Shown: positions 1 through 8,500 of the stretch, piece by piece
How positions within the stretch are numbered: position 1 is the stretch's first letter
Layout: each line of letters opens with the position of its first letter
From: a virus
Strand: one strand, 5' to 3'
IMG/VR virus record: IMGVR_UViG_3300008050_007251
Coordinates: 1-26,906 of that record
Length of the DNA stretch: 26,906 nucleotides
Position numbers and translations under genes: made by a program
The notes under the pieces: generated by a model
The model's database searches: none
What the model was told of the DNA's origin: nothing
What the model saw: only the letters and a program-made list of their open reading frames with translations

Positions 1-104
1 CCCGTGGCTCTCCCCGCCAGAGGTCCCGATCTCCCGCCCATCTCCCGCCCCACCTCCCCCCGATCTCCCGCCCATCTCCCGCCCCACCTCCCGCCCATCT
101 CCCG
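1..104. repeat. C-rich 34-bp tandem repeat (G-tract array on minus strand)
   Basis: Two 34-bp units (27-60 and 61-94) agree at their first 32 positions, and a partial third copy follows. Each is built from the sub-motif ATCTCCCGCCC. On the minus strand this reads as at least a dozen runs of three or more G separated by 1-5 nt, which meets the usual G-quadruplex pattern several times over. It lies downstream of the 138-residue gene, so leftward transcripts would carry the G-runs. No convincing gene is seen in positions 1-169. Confidence 0.75.
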
Positions 105-124
105 ACAACGGTCGGGGCGTTGTC
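104..124 (-). terminator. Hairpin downstream of the 138-aa gene
   Basis: GACAACG (104-110) and CGTTGTC (118-124) form a perfect 7-bp stem around a 7-nt loop, 45 nt past the stop codon of the leftward gene and directly before the G-tract array. There is no U-run, so calling it a terminator is inference. Confidence 0.35.
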
Positions 125-169
125 AGGCGGCTGGGGGGGGTGTCAGGCGGGACGGCCCCGTCAGGCGGC

Positions 170-586
170 CTACGGGGTCGCGTCGACGACGAACGGCCAC
201 TCGACGACGACCGCGCCGAGGTCGCTCATGTCGGGCCAGACAGCGGCAGCCGTGCCCGCTGTGAGCGTGGCGACGGCGCGGTAGGCCGAGCCCCCGACGA
301 GGGCGTACTCGGCGGGCGTGACCTGCGCGAAGAACGAGTAGCCGCCGTCGGCGTGCGGCCAGTTGTCGTCGGTCTGCAGCGCCGCAAACATCGCTTGGTC
401 GTAGTCGCTGCTCGACGGGTCGGTGACCAGATACAGCGTCTTCGTGAAGAGGACGGTGTCAGGATCGTCGAGCGCGTAGATCGAGAGCGTCGCGGCGCTG
501 ACGTCGGCGCGGAGGAGGACGCGCCCGGCGGCGGAGGGAGCCCCGAAGAGCTTGAGGGTCTCGCCCTCGATGTGGGTGAAGGTCAT
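170..586 (-). CDS. Hypothetical protein, probable virion accessory protein, 138 aa
   Basis: I do not recognise a family. The protein is acidic, has no membrane segment or signal peptide, and looks beta-rich, with alternating hydrophobic and small residues (for example VLLRADVSAATLSIYAL near residues 23-39). It starts with ATG 24 nt after the stop of the 786-residue tail-spike candidate and is probably co-transcribed with it, which suggests a structural or assembly partner of that protein. The leader lacks a Shine-Dalgarno sequence but carries GACACCGACCCC before the ATG, resembling leaders of other genes in this window. Function by context only. Confidence 0.7.
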   Translation of the reverse strand: MTFTHIEGETLKLFGAPSAAGRVLLRADVSAATLSIYALDDPDTVLFTKTLYLVTDPSSSDYDQAMFAALQTDDNWPHADGGYSFFAQVTPAEYALVGGSAYRAVATLTAGTAAAVWPDMSDLGAVVVEWPFVVDATP

Positions 587-610
587 GGGGTCGGTGTCGG
601 AGGTAGGGCG

Positions 611-2971
611 TTAGCCGATTGCGGTGTTGGCGCGGGAGCGGCCCAACGCCGTGCGGGCGCGGGGGTAGTCTGTCAGCGGGGTCGAGGCGACGGTGGTCGA
701 GCGGACCACGGTCTCGTCCTCCTGCTCGGTCAGGGTGAAGCCGCCCTCGTAGTCGACCATGACCATGCGCCCGCCGGTCGACGTGACGCCGAAGACGGAC
801 AGCTCGACGCCCCGACCGTCGACCAGGGTGCGCACGCCGGGGATGTGCACGACGTCGACGCGGTTGTTCGCGGTGGCGCCGACCTCGAAGCTGCTGAAGA
901 GCGCGCCGTCCGAGGAGTCGGTCATCAGGTAGCCGTTCGTCGGGAGCGTGATGCCGTTGCTCGACAGCCCGACCTCTGACGCGGGGATGGTCCAGTCGGT
1001 GTCGCCCCGGTTGATCCAGTAGGTCAGGGTGCCGACGACGATGCGAGCGCGGGTCTCGCGCATGCCGTCCGCCCCGCGATCCTCGCGGGTGAAGCGCTCG
1101 TCGAAGGTCTCGTAGCCCTCGGTCGCGTCGTGGTAGGTGACCACCGCGTCGGTGGCGTAGAGCGCGGCGGCGCGCTTGCAGGCGGCGGTGACGATGTACT
1201 CCTCCTTCACCACCTCACGCTCGGCGTGCTTCTGGCTCCACGTCTCGGCGAGGTAGACCTCGCCCGGTCGGCGAGTCATGAGCTGCAGGCAGCGGCGGAG
1301 GTCGATCATCGCCCGCGAGTAGGGGTAGAGCTGCCCGATGTAGGGCGCGACCTGGAGCCCGGCTTCGTGGATGGTGAAGAGCCGATCGGGGTGGGTCCAC
1401 CCGTCCTGCGCCGCCTTGCCCCTGCGGTTCCACGCTTCTTCGAGATCCATCGGCCATTGCGCCGGGGATCGCCCATCCTCATACCCGGCATCGGTCTCTT
1501 CGAGCGGCTCGTTCGTGACCCATGCCGCCTCGACGCTGTCGACGCAGCCTTCGAGGCCGATCGCGAAGGCGTTCATGTGCCCGCCGCGCGGACCCTCGCC
1601 CTGGAGCATGCCGCTGGTCGTGGCGCGGATCGCGTAGAAGGCGCGGCGCATCTCGCGAGCTGCAGTCGCGAGGGTCTGGGTGTCCGAGGTCGCGTCGGCG
1701 TTGACGAAGTTGCCGCCGCCCCCGGCGAAGGGGCTGACGAAGGTGTCGACGTCGGCGAAGAGGTCGGTCGCCGAGATGGTGGCCGCGAGGTTAGCGCCGG
1801 TCGGGCCCATCTGCGCCTCGAACTTCGCGGCCAAGTCCTCGGGTCGGCAGAGGAAGGTCCCGGCGGCGAAGGTCGAGTCGCGTGCGCCGCCGTCGGCATC
1901 AAGCACGCGGCGCGAGGCGTCGTAATTCGCGGTGCCGACCTTCTCCAAAGTGGCGTAGGTGTACGGGGCGAAGCGGAGCCCGGCGGCGGTGACAGCCGCG
2001 CCGAGCGTGGCGATGCCCGCGTCGCCCGACTCGATCGATCCGCCGTTGTTCTGTCCGAGGCTCGGGTAGTTGCCGAGGATCCACCAGTAGAACAGGAAGA
2101 CCATCGAGTCCTCAAAACCCCACTCGTCGGCGAGGTCGGTCAGCCGGGTCTGGTTCGTGGCGAGCCCGTCGCCGATCGAGGTGACGAAGACGCGGGTCGC
2201 GGCGGCGCGGGTGTGCTTGTCGCTCGCCGCGTTGGAGTGCACGCGCACGGCGTTGCGGTCGTCGATGGAGCCGATGCCCCAGATGGTCTCGTCGAGGTCG
2301 GAGGGCAGCACGCCCGCCGTGTTCTTCTCGTAGCGGTTCGCCGTTGTGTAGTTCGCATTCAAGCTCCCGCCCGTCGGGTCGGTGAGCACGAAGCCCTGCG
2401 CTGCGCTCTGGTAGATGTCGAGGAAGTGCCCGAGCCAGAGCGTCGCCCCGGCGGCGGTGTTGAACGCGGTGGGGAAGGCCGCCGTGCCGGGCAGCTCGAT
2501 CGTCGCGAGACCAGGGCCGGAGAAGGCACCGGCATACAGTCCGTTGAAGTTCGAGGCGTAGCTGGTCGAGCCGCTGCCCTGGAAGCGGAGGCGCACGGCC
2601 TCGCCGACGATGTCGATCGTGACGGTGAGGACGCGGTCGGTGCCATCGATCGTGACCCGGAAGGTGGCGGTCGCCACGTCATCGGTGACGGTCAGGGCCT
2701 GCAGGGCGTAGGTCCCCGCGTTCAGGCCAAGGTAGCTCTCGCCGGAGTCGACGGCACCGATCTGCGCTTGGTAGATCGGGTAGGTCCCCGAGCTGACGTG
2801 TTCGACGCTGAAGAGCCCGTCGCGGAAGTCGGAGCCCGGCGTCGCGTCGATCTGGTAGGTCGTGCCCGCCACGCCGCGCAGCGTCAGGATCTGGCTGTCG
2901 AGGGTGACGGTCCCGGCGGCCTGACCGGCCTCGCCGAAGGACAGGGCAAACGTCTCGATGATCTCGGGCAT
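611..2971 (-). CDS. Putative tail spike with glycoside-hydrolase-like domain, 786 aa
   Basis: Large acidic protein with three visible regions. Residues 1 to about 170 are beta-rich. The middle, about 170-640, has the feel of a TIM-barrel glycosidase: ATLWLGHFLDIYQS, then VFLFYWWILGNYPS (near 292), AAGLRFAPYTYATL, and an acidic GEGPRGGHMNAF segment near residue 460. The C-terminal region, with LTYWINRGDTDW and ITLPTNGYLMTD, resembles the beta-sandwich that closes many glycoside hydrolases. There is no signal peptide, as expected for a virion protein. A tail-spike depolymerase acting on host surface polysaccharide is my inference; the family is not confirmed and the catalytic residues are not assigned. 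It lies next to the replication module, far from the tail-tip genes. No Shine-Dalgarno is seen before the ATG. Confidence 0.6.
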   Translation of the reverse strand: MPEIIETFALSFGEAGQAAGTVTLDSQILTLRGVAGTTYQIDATPGSDFRDGLFSVEHVSSGTYPIYQAQIGAVDSGESYLGLNAGTYALQALTVTDDVATATFRVTIDGTDRVLTVTIDIVGEAVRLRFQGSGSTSYASNFNGLYAGAFSGPGLATIELPGTAAFPTAFNTAAGATLWLGHFLDIYQSAAQGFVLTDPTGGSLNANYTTANRYEKNTAGVLPSDLDETIWGIGSIDDRNAVRVHSNAASDKHTRAAATRVFVTSIGDGLATNQTRLTDLADEWGFEDSMVFLFYWWILGNYPSLGQNNGGSIESGDAGIATLGAAVTAAGLRFAPYTYATLEKVGTANYDASRRVLDADGGARDSTFAAGTFLCRPEDLAAKFEAQMGPTGANLAATISATDLFADVDTFVSPFAGGGGNFVNADATSDTQTLATAAREMRRAFYAIRATTSGMLQGEGPRGGHMNAFAIGLEGCVDSVEAAWVTNEPLEETDAGYEDGRSPAQWPMDLEEAWNRRGKAAQDGWTHPDRLFTIHEAGLQVAPYIGQLYPYSRAMIDLRRCLQLMTRRPGEVYLAETWSQKHAEREVVKEEYIVTAACKRAAALYATDAVVTYHDATEGYETFDERFTREDRGADGMRETRARIVVGTLTYWINRGDTDWTIPASEVGLSSNGITLPTNGYLMTDSSDGALFSSFEVGATANNRVDVVHIPGVRTLVDGRGVELSVFGVTSTGGRMVMVDYEGGFTLTEQEDETVVRSTTVASTPLTDYPRARTALGRSRANTAIG

Positions 2972-3000
2972 GTAGCTGGGTGGCGGTGGGGTGACGAGGC

Positions 3001-3029
3001 GGGGCCGGGCTGACGTCCAGCCCGGCCCC
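3001..3029 (-). terminator. 12-bp perfect GC hairpin upstream of the tail-spike gene
   Basis: GGGGCCGGGCTG (3001-3012) pairs perfectly with CAGCCCGGCCCC (3018-3029) around a 5-nt loop. It lies between the 70-aa gene and the 786-aa gene. It has no U-run on either strand, so it may be a weak terminator, an RNA-processing or stability element, or both. A near-identical stem occurs at 9026-9055. Confidence 0.55.
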
Positions 3030-3069
3030 TACAGGATGACGGCGGCCCCGTCAAGTGTCAACGGGAAAT

Positions 3070-3282
3070 CTACCTGACGACGGGACGCGGCGGGTGGTAG
3101 CGGTCGCAGGGGACCTGGACCTCGACCTGCTCGACGGCGACCTGGGGCTCGGGGCAGGCGTGTGCCTTGCGCTCGCGCAGGTGCCCGAGCCAGAAGCCGA
3201 CGGCGAGGAAGAGGAACGCGACGAAGTAGATCGAGCGGACGTCGACCTCCTTCCGCCAGAAGCCAGGAGGGAACTGAATCAT
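3070..3282 (-). CDS. Small single-pass membrane protein, 70 aa
   Basis: The N-terminal stretch SIYFVAFLFLAVGFWLGHL (residues about 17-35) is a clear transmembrane helix, followed by RERK, so the C-terminal part probably faces the cytoplasm under the positive-inside rule. It has two cysteines (CPEPQ and PCDRY) and a proline-rich end. The start is supported by GGGGGGCGAGG just upstream and by an ATGA overlap with the preceding frame, whose stop is at 3279. It follows a small lipoprotein gene. A lysis or membrane-modifying role is possible, but I cannot assign a family. Confidence 0.75.
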   Translation of the reverse strand: MIQFPPGFWRKEVDVRSIYFVAFLFLAVGFWLGHLRERKAHACPEPQVAVEQVEVQVPCDRYHPPRPVVR

Positions 3283-3737
3283 GCCTCGCCCCCCTCATGG
3301 TCGGCCCGAGGGCTACCTGCCCTCGGGCCTCCATCGGTCAGGTCAGGGACTGGCCGACCGTCCCGTTGTCCAGACCCGATGCCGCCATCGCGGTCGGTCG
3401 GCAACCCGCGAGGGCTCCCAGGGTCAGGACGGCCAGGATCAAGGCCAGCGTCTTCAGGGTGCGCATGGTGCGCCTCCGGGTTGCCCCCGGCACCATCGCC
3501 GGGGGTGTGCGAGACTAGCATCTGCTCGTCGTAGGTCTTCGCCCGATCGACGCCCGTGATGGTCGCGGCCCCCGAGGGTCGCCCCATTGCGGGCGACAGG
3601 ACCAAGCCCATCGCGTCGCCGATCTCCTTGGCCTCGTCCATGCTGACGGGCTCCTTCAGGTCGGCGCGGACCTCGACGTCGCAGAGCCTGCCGCAGATGC
3701 GGAGGCCCTCGAAGCGTTGCACGACTACCCCGCTCAT
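3279..3737 (-). CDS. Hypothetical protein, 152 aa, with suspicious C-terminal half
   Basis: The start overlaps the stop of the SbcC-like gene (ATGA at 3734-3737), so the two are probably translationally coupled. The first ~75 residues look like an ordinary folded domain (RFEGLRICGRLCDVEVRADL, then EAKEIGDAMGLVLSPAMG). I do not recognise it. From about residue 80 the sequence becomes low-complexity, rich in G, P, D and R, and overlaps a lipoprotein gene in another frame (3338-3466). The frame nevertheless stays open to 3279 and ends in an ATGA overlap with the next gene, using the same GGCGAGGCATGA junction seen at 3734. Either the tail is really translated or a frameshift ends the protein earlier. 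Confidence 0.55.
   Translation of the reverse strand: MSGVVVQRFEGLRICGRLCDVEVRADLKEPVSMDEAKEIGDAMGLVLSPAMGRPSGAATITGVDRAKTYDEQMLVSHTPGDGAGGNPEAHHAHPEDAGLDPGRPDPGSPRGLPTDRDGGIGSGQRDGRPVPDLTDGGPRAGSPRADHEGGEA
3303..3329 (-). terminator. 10-bp perfect hairpin after the small lipoprotein gene
   Basis: GGCCCGAGGG (3303-3312) pairs with CCCTCGGGCC (3320-3329) around a 7-nt loop, 8 nt beyond the stop codon of the 42-aa lipoprotein on the minus strand. There is no U-run. The 70-aa gene begins 20 nt further on, so read-through or an RNA-stability role is as likely as termination. Confidence 0.4.
3338..3466 (-). CDS. Small lipoprotein, 42 aa
   Basis: The protein begins MRTLKTLALILAVLTLGALA followed by GC: a basic N-terminus, a hydrophobic core and a lipobox LAGC with Cys21 as the lipidated residue. 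Mature peptide is only 22 residues. A strong Shine-Dalgarno GGAGG lies 6 nt before the ATG, one of the best ribosome sites in the window. The gene sits wholly inside the 3' part of the 152-aa frame, in a different frame. It would be exported and anchored in the inner or outer membrane. Candidate roles are outer-membrane spanin subunit or superinfection-exclusion lipoprotein; nothing decides between them. Confidence 0.7.
   Translation of the reverse strand: MRTLKTLALILAVLTLGALAGCRPTAMAASGLDNGTVGQSLT
3484..3505 (-). terminator. 8-bp hairpin just upstream of the small lipoprotein
   Basis: CCCCCGGC (3484-3491) pairs with GCCGGGGG (3498-3505) around a 6-nt loop. It lies 18 nt 5' of the lipoprotein start on the minus strand, inside the 152-aa frame. 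It could slow ribosomes or polymerase before the lipoprotein ribosome site. Role inferred. Confidence 0.35.
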
Positions 3738-5065
3738 GCCTCGCCCTCGGCGGGGGCTCCGGCGTCGTGGGCGGTGCCGTCCTCGACCCAGACGCCGGAG
3801 CCGCCGTCCTCGTCGCTGTCGACGATCTCGGCCCAGAGCTGGAAGCCCCTGGCCTCGGCCATCCCGGCGAGCAGCGCGAGGCTGTCGTCGTCGAGGAGGG
3901 AGCAGTCGGTCGCGAAGAGGACGCGGATCTTCGGGTCGCCCGACATCGCGACGGCGGCGGCGACCGTCAGGCGCTCGGCCTGCGATGCCTGCGAGAATGG
4001 GACCTCGCCGACGGTCAGGACCTTCTTCGCGTGGTCGTAGGCCATGCCCTCGACCGGGAACTCGGTCCCGCTCAACAGCTCGTGGATCTCGGCGCGGGTC
4101 GTTTCGAGGGCCTTGTCGGCCTCCTCCGCGACATCGACGGCGGTGTCGTACTGCTCGCGGGTGCTGTCGAGCAGGTCGCGGCGGCCCTGGTGCCGGGCGG
4201 CGGCTTCGTGCGCCATGACGGCGGCGGTCAGCGGGGCGAGGTCGGCCTCGTCGCCGAAGCGCTCGGCGTCGGCAGAGGCAGCGGTCCACTCGGCGGTCGC
4301 GGCGGCGCGGTCGGCCTGGGCCTGGGCCAGCTCCAGCTCCAGCTGCTCGATCCGCGCGGTCAGACCCTTGCCCCGGCGGGCGACGGTCTCTATCTGGGTC
4401 AGGACCTTGGCGCGGTCGGCGTTGAAGTCCTTGGCGGCCTTCACGGCCTCGATGGCTTCGGCGAGGGTGCCGTCGGCGGGAGGGGCGGGCAGGCCGCCGA
4501 CCTCCAGCTCCAGCTCTTCCAGCGCTCCGTTGAGCCGGGTGACGTCGCGGTTGACGAGGTGCCGGGCATCGTAGTGGGCCTCGGCCTGGGCCTCCAGGCG
4601 CTCCAGGTGTTCGTCGAGGCCGAGGGTCGCCAGCACGACCTTGACCTGCTCGGGGGCCTTCAGGTCGAGGAAGGCGACAGGGTCGGCGAAGTGCCCGCGC
4701 AGCTCCTTCAGGACAGCGGCGGGGCTGCGGATCTTGCCGCCGTCCTTGGCGACGATCGACAGGGAGGGCTTGGCCTTGTGGGTGTCGCGGTCGCGGGTCC
4801 AATGCTTGCGGACGACGATCTCGCCCAGGTCGAGGACGACGGTCGCGGTGCGCTCGCCGACGGTGATGGGGAGAGCATCGGCGGACGCCTTGGTCGCGCC
4901 GAGCGCGTCGAGCATCGAGCCGATCAGGCTCGACTTGCCCTGGGCGTTCTTGCCGCGCACGGCGACGAGCCCCTGCGGGGATGGCTTGAGGTCAGCGGCG
5001 GTCAGCCGCTTGTAGTTGTCGACATGGAGGCCGACGACGGTCAGGTCGGTGGTGGGAGTCTTCAT
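3734..5065 (-). CDS. SbcC/RecF-type SMC-like ATPase, 443 aa
   Basis: Residues 9-46 match the start of RecF/SbcC ATPases: LTVVGLHVDNYKRLTAADL, then the Walker A motif GKNAQGKSS at 38-46. The middle (about 165-330) is rich in E, A, L and Q, with heptad-like coiled coils split by ELEVGGLPAPPADG. The C-terminal part has an ABC signature-like stretch FSQASQAERL and a Walker B IRVLFATDCSLLDD. Such proteins use ATP to tether or process DNA ends, usually with an SbcD-type nuclease; no such nuclease is seen here, though the ERCC4 nuclease could serve. The protein is short compared with bacterial SbcC and resembles compact phage versions. It is the first gene after a 438-bp gap. No Shine-Dalgarno is seen; the leader is C-rich. 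Confidence 0.85.
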   Translation of the reverse strand: MKTPTTDLTVVGLHVDNYKRLTAADLKPSPQGLVAVRGKNAQGKSSLIGSMLDALGATKASADALPITVGERTATVVLDLGEIVVRKHWTRDRDTHKAKPSLSIVAKDGGKIRSPAAVLKELRGHFADPVAFLDLKAPEQVKVVLATLGLDEHLERLEAQAEAHYDARHLVNRDVTRLNGALEELELEVGGLPAPPADGTLAEAIEAVKAAKDFNADRAKVLTQIETVARRGKGLTARIEQLELELAQAQADRAAATAEWTAASADAERFGDEADLAPLTAAVMAHEAAARHQGRRDLLDSTREQYDTAVDVAEEADKALETTRAEIHELLSGTEFPVEGMAYDHAKKVLTVGEVPFSQASQAERLTVAAAVAMSGDPKIRVLFATDCSLLDDDSLALLAGMAEARGFQLWAEIVDSDEDGGSGVWVEDGTAHDAGAPAEGEA

Positions 5066-5188
5066 GGGGAAGGCGGCGGCGGGTAGGGCGGGATGGATTC
5101 CCGCTGGAATGGCGAACCCCCAGCCTACCTCGTCCGAGCGAAAACACGAACAAAAAAAGGGTTAGAGTAGTTAAGAGTCTTTCAAATG

Positions 5189-5240
5189 CGCACGCCCGCG
5201 CGCCCGCATTACCTATACATCGCGTGCGCGGGCGGGTGCG
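5189..5240. repeat. Imperfect inverted repeat around an AT-rich loop
   Basis: CGCA plus CGCCCGCGC (5189-5201) pairs with GCGCGGGCG, a GG bulge, then TGCG (5226-5240): 13 bp with one 2-nt bulge and a 24-nt central loop containing ATTACCTATACAT. As DNA it could extrude a cruciform or mark a protein-binding site. Confidence 0.5.
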
Positions 5241-5437
5241 TGCGGGTGGGTGCGCATGACGCGCGCGTGTGCGTGTGACGATGCTAAACCCCCCCCTATA
5301 GAACGACTTTTGAAACTTCGTTTTTCGAGTCGAGGCTCCCAGCGCTCGCCCTGGGCCGATGCCTCTCTCCTCCCCCGCGTCACCCCCCCCTGCCATCCTC
5401 GATCCCGTCAGCGCCCCTGGCACGCCCCCTAACGCGC

Positions 5438-5479
5438 TCGGGGCGGCTGGGCGACTCGTCAGTCGTCCAGCCGCCCCGA
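5438..5479 (-). terminator. 18-bp hairpin downstream of the primase gene
   Basis: A perfect 13-bp stem (5438-5450 with 5467-5479) continues into five more pairs (5451-5455 with 5462-5466, one G-U) closed by a 6-nt loop. It begins 25 nt after the primase stop codon on the minus strand. No U-run follows, but the stability and position fit transcription termination or 3'-end protection of the primase mRNA. Confidence 0.65.
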
Positions 5480-5503
5480 TGCGGGAGAGCGCCTGTCAGG
5501 GCG

Positions 5504-8500
5504 TCAGTCGGGCGGGGTCCAGGTTTCGCCGCCCTGGGGGTGACTGGCGGCGGGCGGGCGGGCCGCCGGGTCGTGCATGAAGGTGAAGCGCCGCGTGCCC
5601 TTGTTCGTCGTCTCGACGTGGACCTGGAAGCCAGCGGCCTCGATGAAGTCCAGGCCGTCGAGGATCCGCCGCTCCAGCTGACCCGCGCGCAGGTCGGTCG
5701 AGATGGAGCGCGGGGCGTTCATCTCCTTGCCTGCCGTCCGCACCAGCCGGGCGAGGTGGGACGCGCGCATCGGGCCGAGGATCGCCTTGCCCGTGCCGTC
5801 CGCGACGTACCTGTCATCGAGCCCCCGCGTCTCGCCGGAGTAGGTGTCGACCTCGGCGACGCTCGCCCCGTAGGCGAAGGCGTAGCGCAGGGCCGAGACG
5901 CTCAACTCCTCCGCGAGCAGAGACTCCAGCGCGGCGTCGCCGATCCCCAGGAACGCCTTGCACCAAAGGTCGTCGACGACGACGAGGGCGTCGGCCTGCT
6001 GGGGCTCGGGGAGCCCGGCGACCCAGGCGAGGTACATGATCCGTAGGTAGGCCGACAGCCGCCCGATCTTCGTGCTGCCGAAGAGCTGCTCGATCTGGGT
6101 GCCGATGCCCTCGCCGTAGTCCGCGTCGAGGGCCAGGGCTTCGGAGCAGCGCCGGGCTGATTCCGACCAGAATGCGTCACGGCAGGCGAGCAGCGCCCGC
6201 ATCAGCGCCGACTCGGCTGAAGGGGAGTCGGCGACGCGGTGCTTCTCGTCAGCGTGCAGGATCAGCATGCGGCTCGCCAGCTCGCTGCGCCCGTCGTGGA
6301 TCGGCTCGATGCCGTTCATCAGGAGCGCCCCGCTCACCCGCTCGATGACCGTGCCCGTGTCGCTACTGCCCTTGCGCTTCTCCCGCGCCCCCAGGTGGGT
6401 GGCCTGCAGGAGCGTGCCCTCCATCGTCGGGGTGACGTCCCGCGTCTCTCGGTTGTCGTCGAGGGTCAGCATCTGGGTGGACAGCCTGCTGATCAGGGCG
6501 GCGGCGGTGGGGACCGAGGAGGACTTGCGCCCGTTGGCGAGGATGCTGACGGCGTCGACCGTCCGCGTCTTGCCCGACGAGCTGCCGCCCTCGATGCGCA
6601 GGATGGGGATGGTCCCGATGCGCCGAAGGACGGGGAGGCAGGCGAGCCAGTGGACGAGGATCAGCCGATCCTCCGTGCCGATCGAGGTCCAGCGGAAGCA
6701 GTCGAGCGCGCGAGCGATGCCGCCGTCCCGCTCGACGTACTCGAAGGGCTGGAAGTCCTCGCCCGCGACGGCGGGGACCTTGGCCTCGGACATGCGGGTC
6801 CGCTCGACCTTGCCCGGCGAGATACGGAGGAGCCTGCCCATGCGGTCGCCCGTCGGGAAGAAGACCGAGCCGTCCCGCTCGACGAAGCTCCAAGCGACGT
6901 CCTGTACTTCGCGGGCGTCGAGCCCCAGGAAGTAGACGACGGCGGCGAGGTAGGCGCGGTGGCTGGCCTTCTTCGCGGTGAGCCCCGACGCCAGCCAGAC
7001 CAGCTTCGTGAAGGCTGGGGTGTGGTGGTCGAGCCCGACGGCCACGCGCTGGCTGCCTCGGACGAGGTAGAGGTCGTCGGCTGTCTGGAAGGCCGTGAAG
7101 CCCATCGACCGCTTGATCGCTTGGCTGACGAAGTCCCCGATCTGCTCCTCGGGGAGCTTGTTCTCGACGGCGTTCATGACCGCGAGCCGCGTGCTGCTGT
7201 AGTGGTCGTGGTCGCTCTGCTCCTTCTCGACCGGGGCGGGCGCAGCGGCTTGGCCTGGGCGTGACGGGGGCGGCGCGAGCGGCGCGGGCTGCTGGGCCGA
7301 CGGTGTCTCGGGCGGCGGCAGGACCAGGGCCTTGGCGACCTCGTCCTTCGTCGGCTTCCCGATCGCCTCCTCCTCCTTGCGCTTCGGCTTGACCCTGTCG
7401 CGGCGCTCGGCGGCGACGCGCCGGGTGATCTCGACCTTGGTCACCCCCTTGCCCGCGACCTTCGCGATGCGGCCAGCGCACGCCTCGCGGGCGAGACGGT
7501 CCTCGATGTGCGCGACGAGCAGGATGACCTCCGCGAAGACGCCAGCCCGCTCTGCCGGGTCCATCCCCTCGACGATCCGCTTCGCAGCGTCGGCGATCTC
7601 CAGGTCGATGATGTCGACGCCCGCCCGTCGGATGACCTCGATCTTCGCGGGGGCGGCAGCGCCCTCGGCGACGCTCCACTCGGCGGCGTCGATCTTCGAG
7701 TCGTTCACGTTGCGGGCGATCCAGTCGCCCGTCGTCTCGTCGGTGACCGCTGCGGCGATCAGCTTCTTCCTGTCGCGCGGCTCGGCCTGTTCCAGCTCGG
7801 CGAAGGCGTCTTCGCCCAGGAGGTTCAGGACCTCGTCGCGGGCCTGCTGCTGGCTGGGTCCGAGCGGCAGGGTCAGGACCTTGACGGAGAGCCCGCGCTC
7901 CACAAGCTGTTTGCCGACGCGCCGCGCCGCCATGTTGCCGCTGCCGGACAGCTCGTTGTCGAACAGGATCTCGACGCGGGTGATCCCTCGGTCGCGCGCC
8001 TTGCGGACGAAGCGCTCCAGGTCGACCTTGTTGAAGCTGACCGTGACCGGGCTGACGACGGGGACGCCGAGCGAGGACAGCGCGACGGCGTCCGCGATGC
8101 CCTCGGCGATGACGACGACGTCGGTCGTGTCCATGACCGTCTCAAGGTAGAGGTGGTCGTTCGTGATGCGCGGCGAGACGCCGGGCCGCTTCTCGCTGTG
8201 GACCGACAGCTTGTGGTACTTGGGCAGGAAGCCGTCGCCCTCCAGGGGCGGGGTCCAGGGCGTCGAGCGCCCGATCAGGTAGAGCGCCTTGCCATGCTCC
8301 AGGTAGGGGAAGAGGATGCGTCCCTCGAAGCGCGTGCGAAATCGCTTCTGGTCCTGATACCAGCCGAGCCCCGACGCGCGGAAGGCCGAGCGCGCTTCGT
8401 GCCGATCGGCCTCGCCGACGATCGAGGGCAGCAGCGGCGATGGCATGAAGCCGATGCCGTAGCTCGCGACGTCCTCGCGATCGAAGCCCCACTTCTCCTT

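Larger units (their letters stand above)
5066..5503. promoter_or_regulatory. Large intergenic region with AT-richer island; promoter and possible origin
   Basis: This is the longest gap within the leftward replication block. From about 5140 to 5335 it contains the lowest-GC DNA I can find in the window: A-runs near 5150, ATTACCTATACAT at 5208-5220, CTATAGAACGACTTTTGAAAC from 5297. An imperfect inverted repeat (5189-5201 with 5226-5240) brackets the AT island, and alternating purine-pyrimidine tracts (CGCGCG, TGCGTGTG) follow. The right end holds a strong hairpin (5438-5479). I found no credible gene and no clear -35/-10 pair for the downstream ATPase gene, though a promoter is expected here. 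Confidence 0.5.

Noticed and set aside
3029-3334. 101-aa leftward frame overlapping the 70-aa membrane protein
   Set aside because: Composition is arginine- and proline-rich without structure, typical of an out-of-frame shadow; the 70-aa frame has a membrane helix and a ribosome site.
5289-5312. T7-like promoter word CTATAGGG on the minus strand
   Set aside because: Only the short CTATAGGG core matches. No single-subunit RNA polymerase gene is seen and no second copy was found, so it is better explained as part of the AT island.
5338-5356. CCCAG and CTGGG inverted words in the 438-bp gap as another repressor operator
   Set aside because: The arms are only 5 bp with an 8-nt spacer and lack the TTTCC flank of the other copies, so chance is likely at this GC content.
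6239-7264. Long rightward open frames opposite the primase, helicase, SbcC-like and gpJ-like genes, some over 400 codons (for example 20707-23253)
   Set aside because: High GC removes stop codons from the antisense frames. These products are rich in R, G, A, D and V repeats without motifs, while the leftward frames carry clear catalytic motifs.
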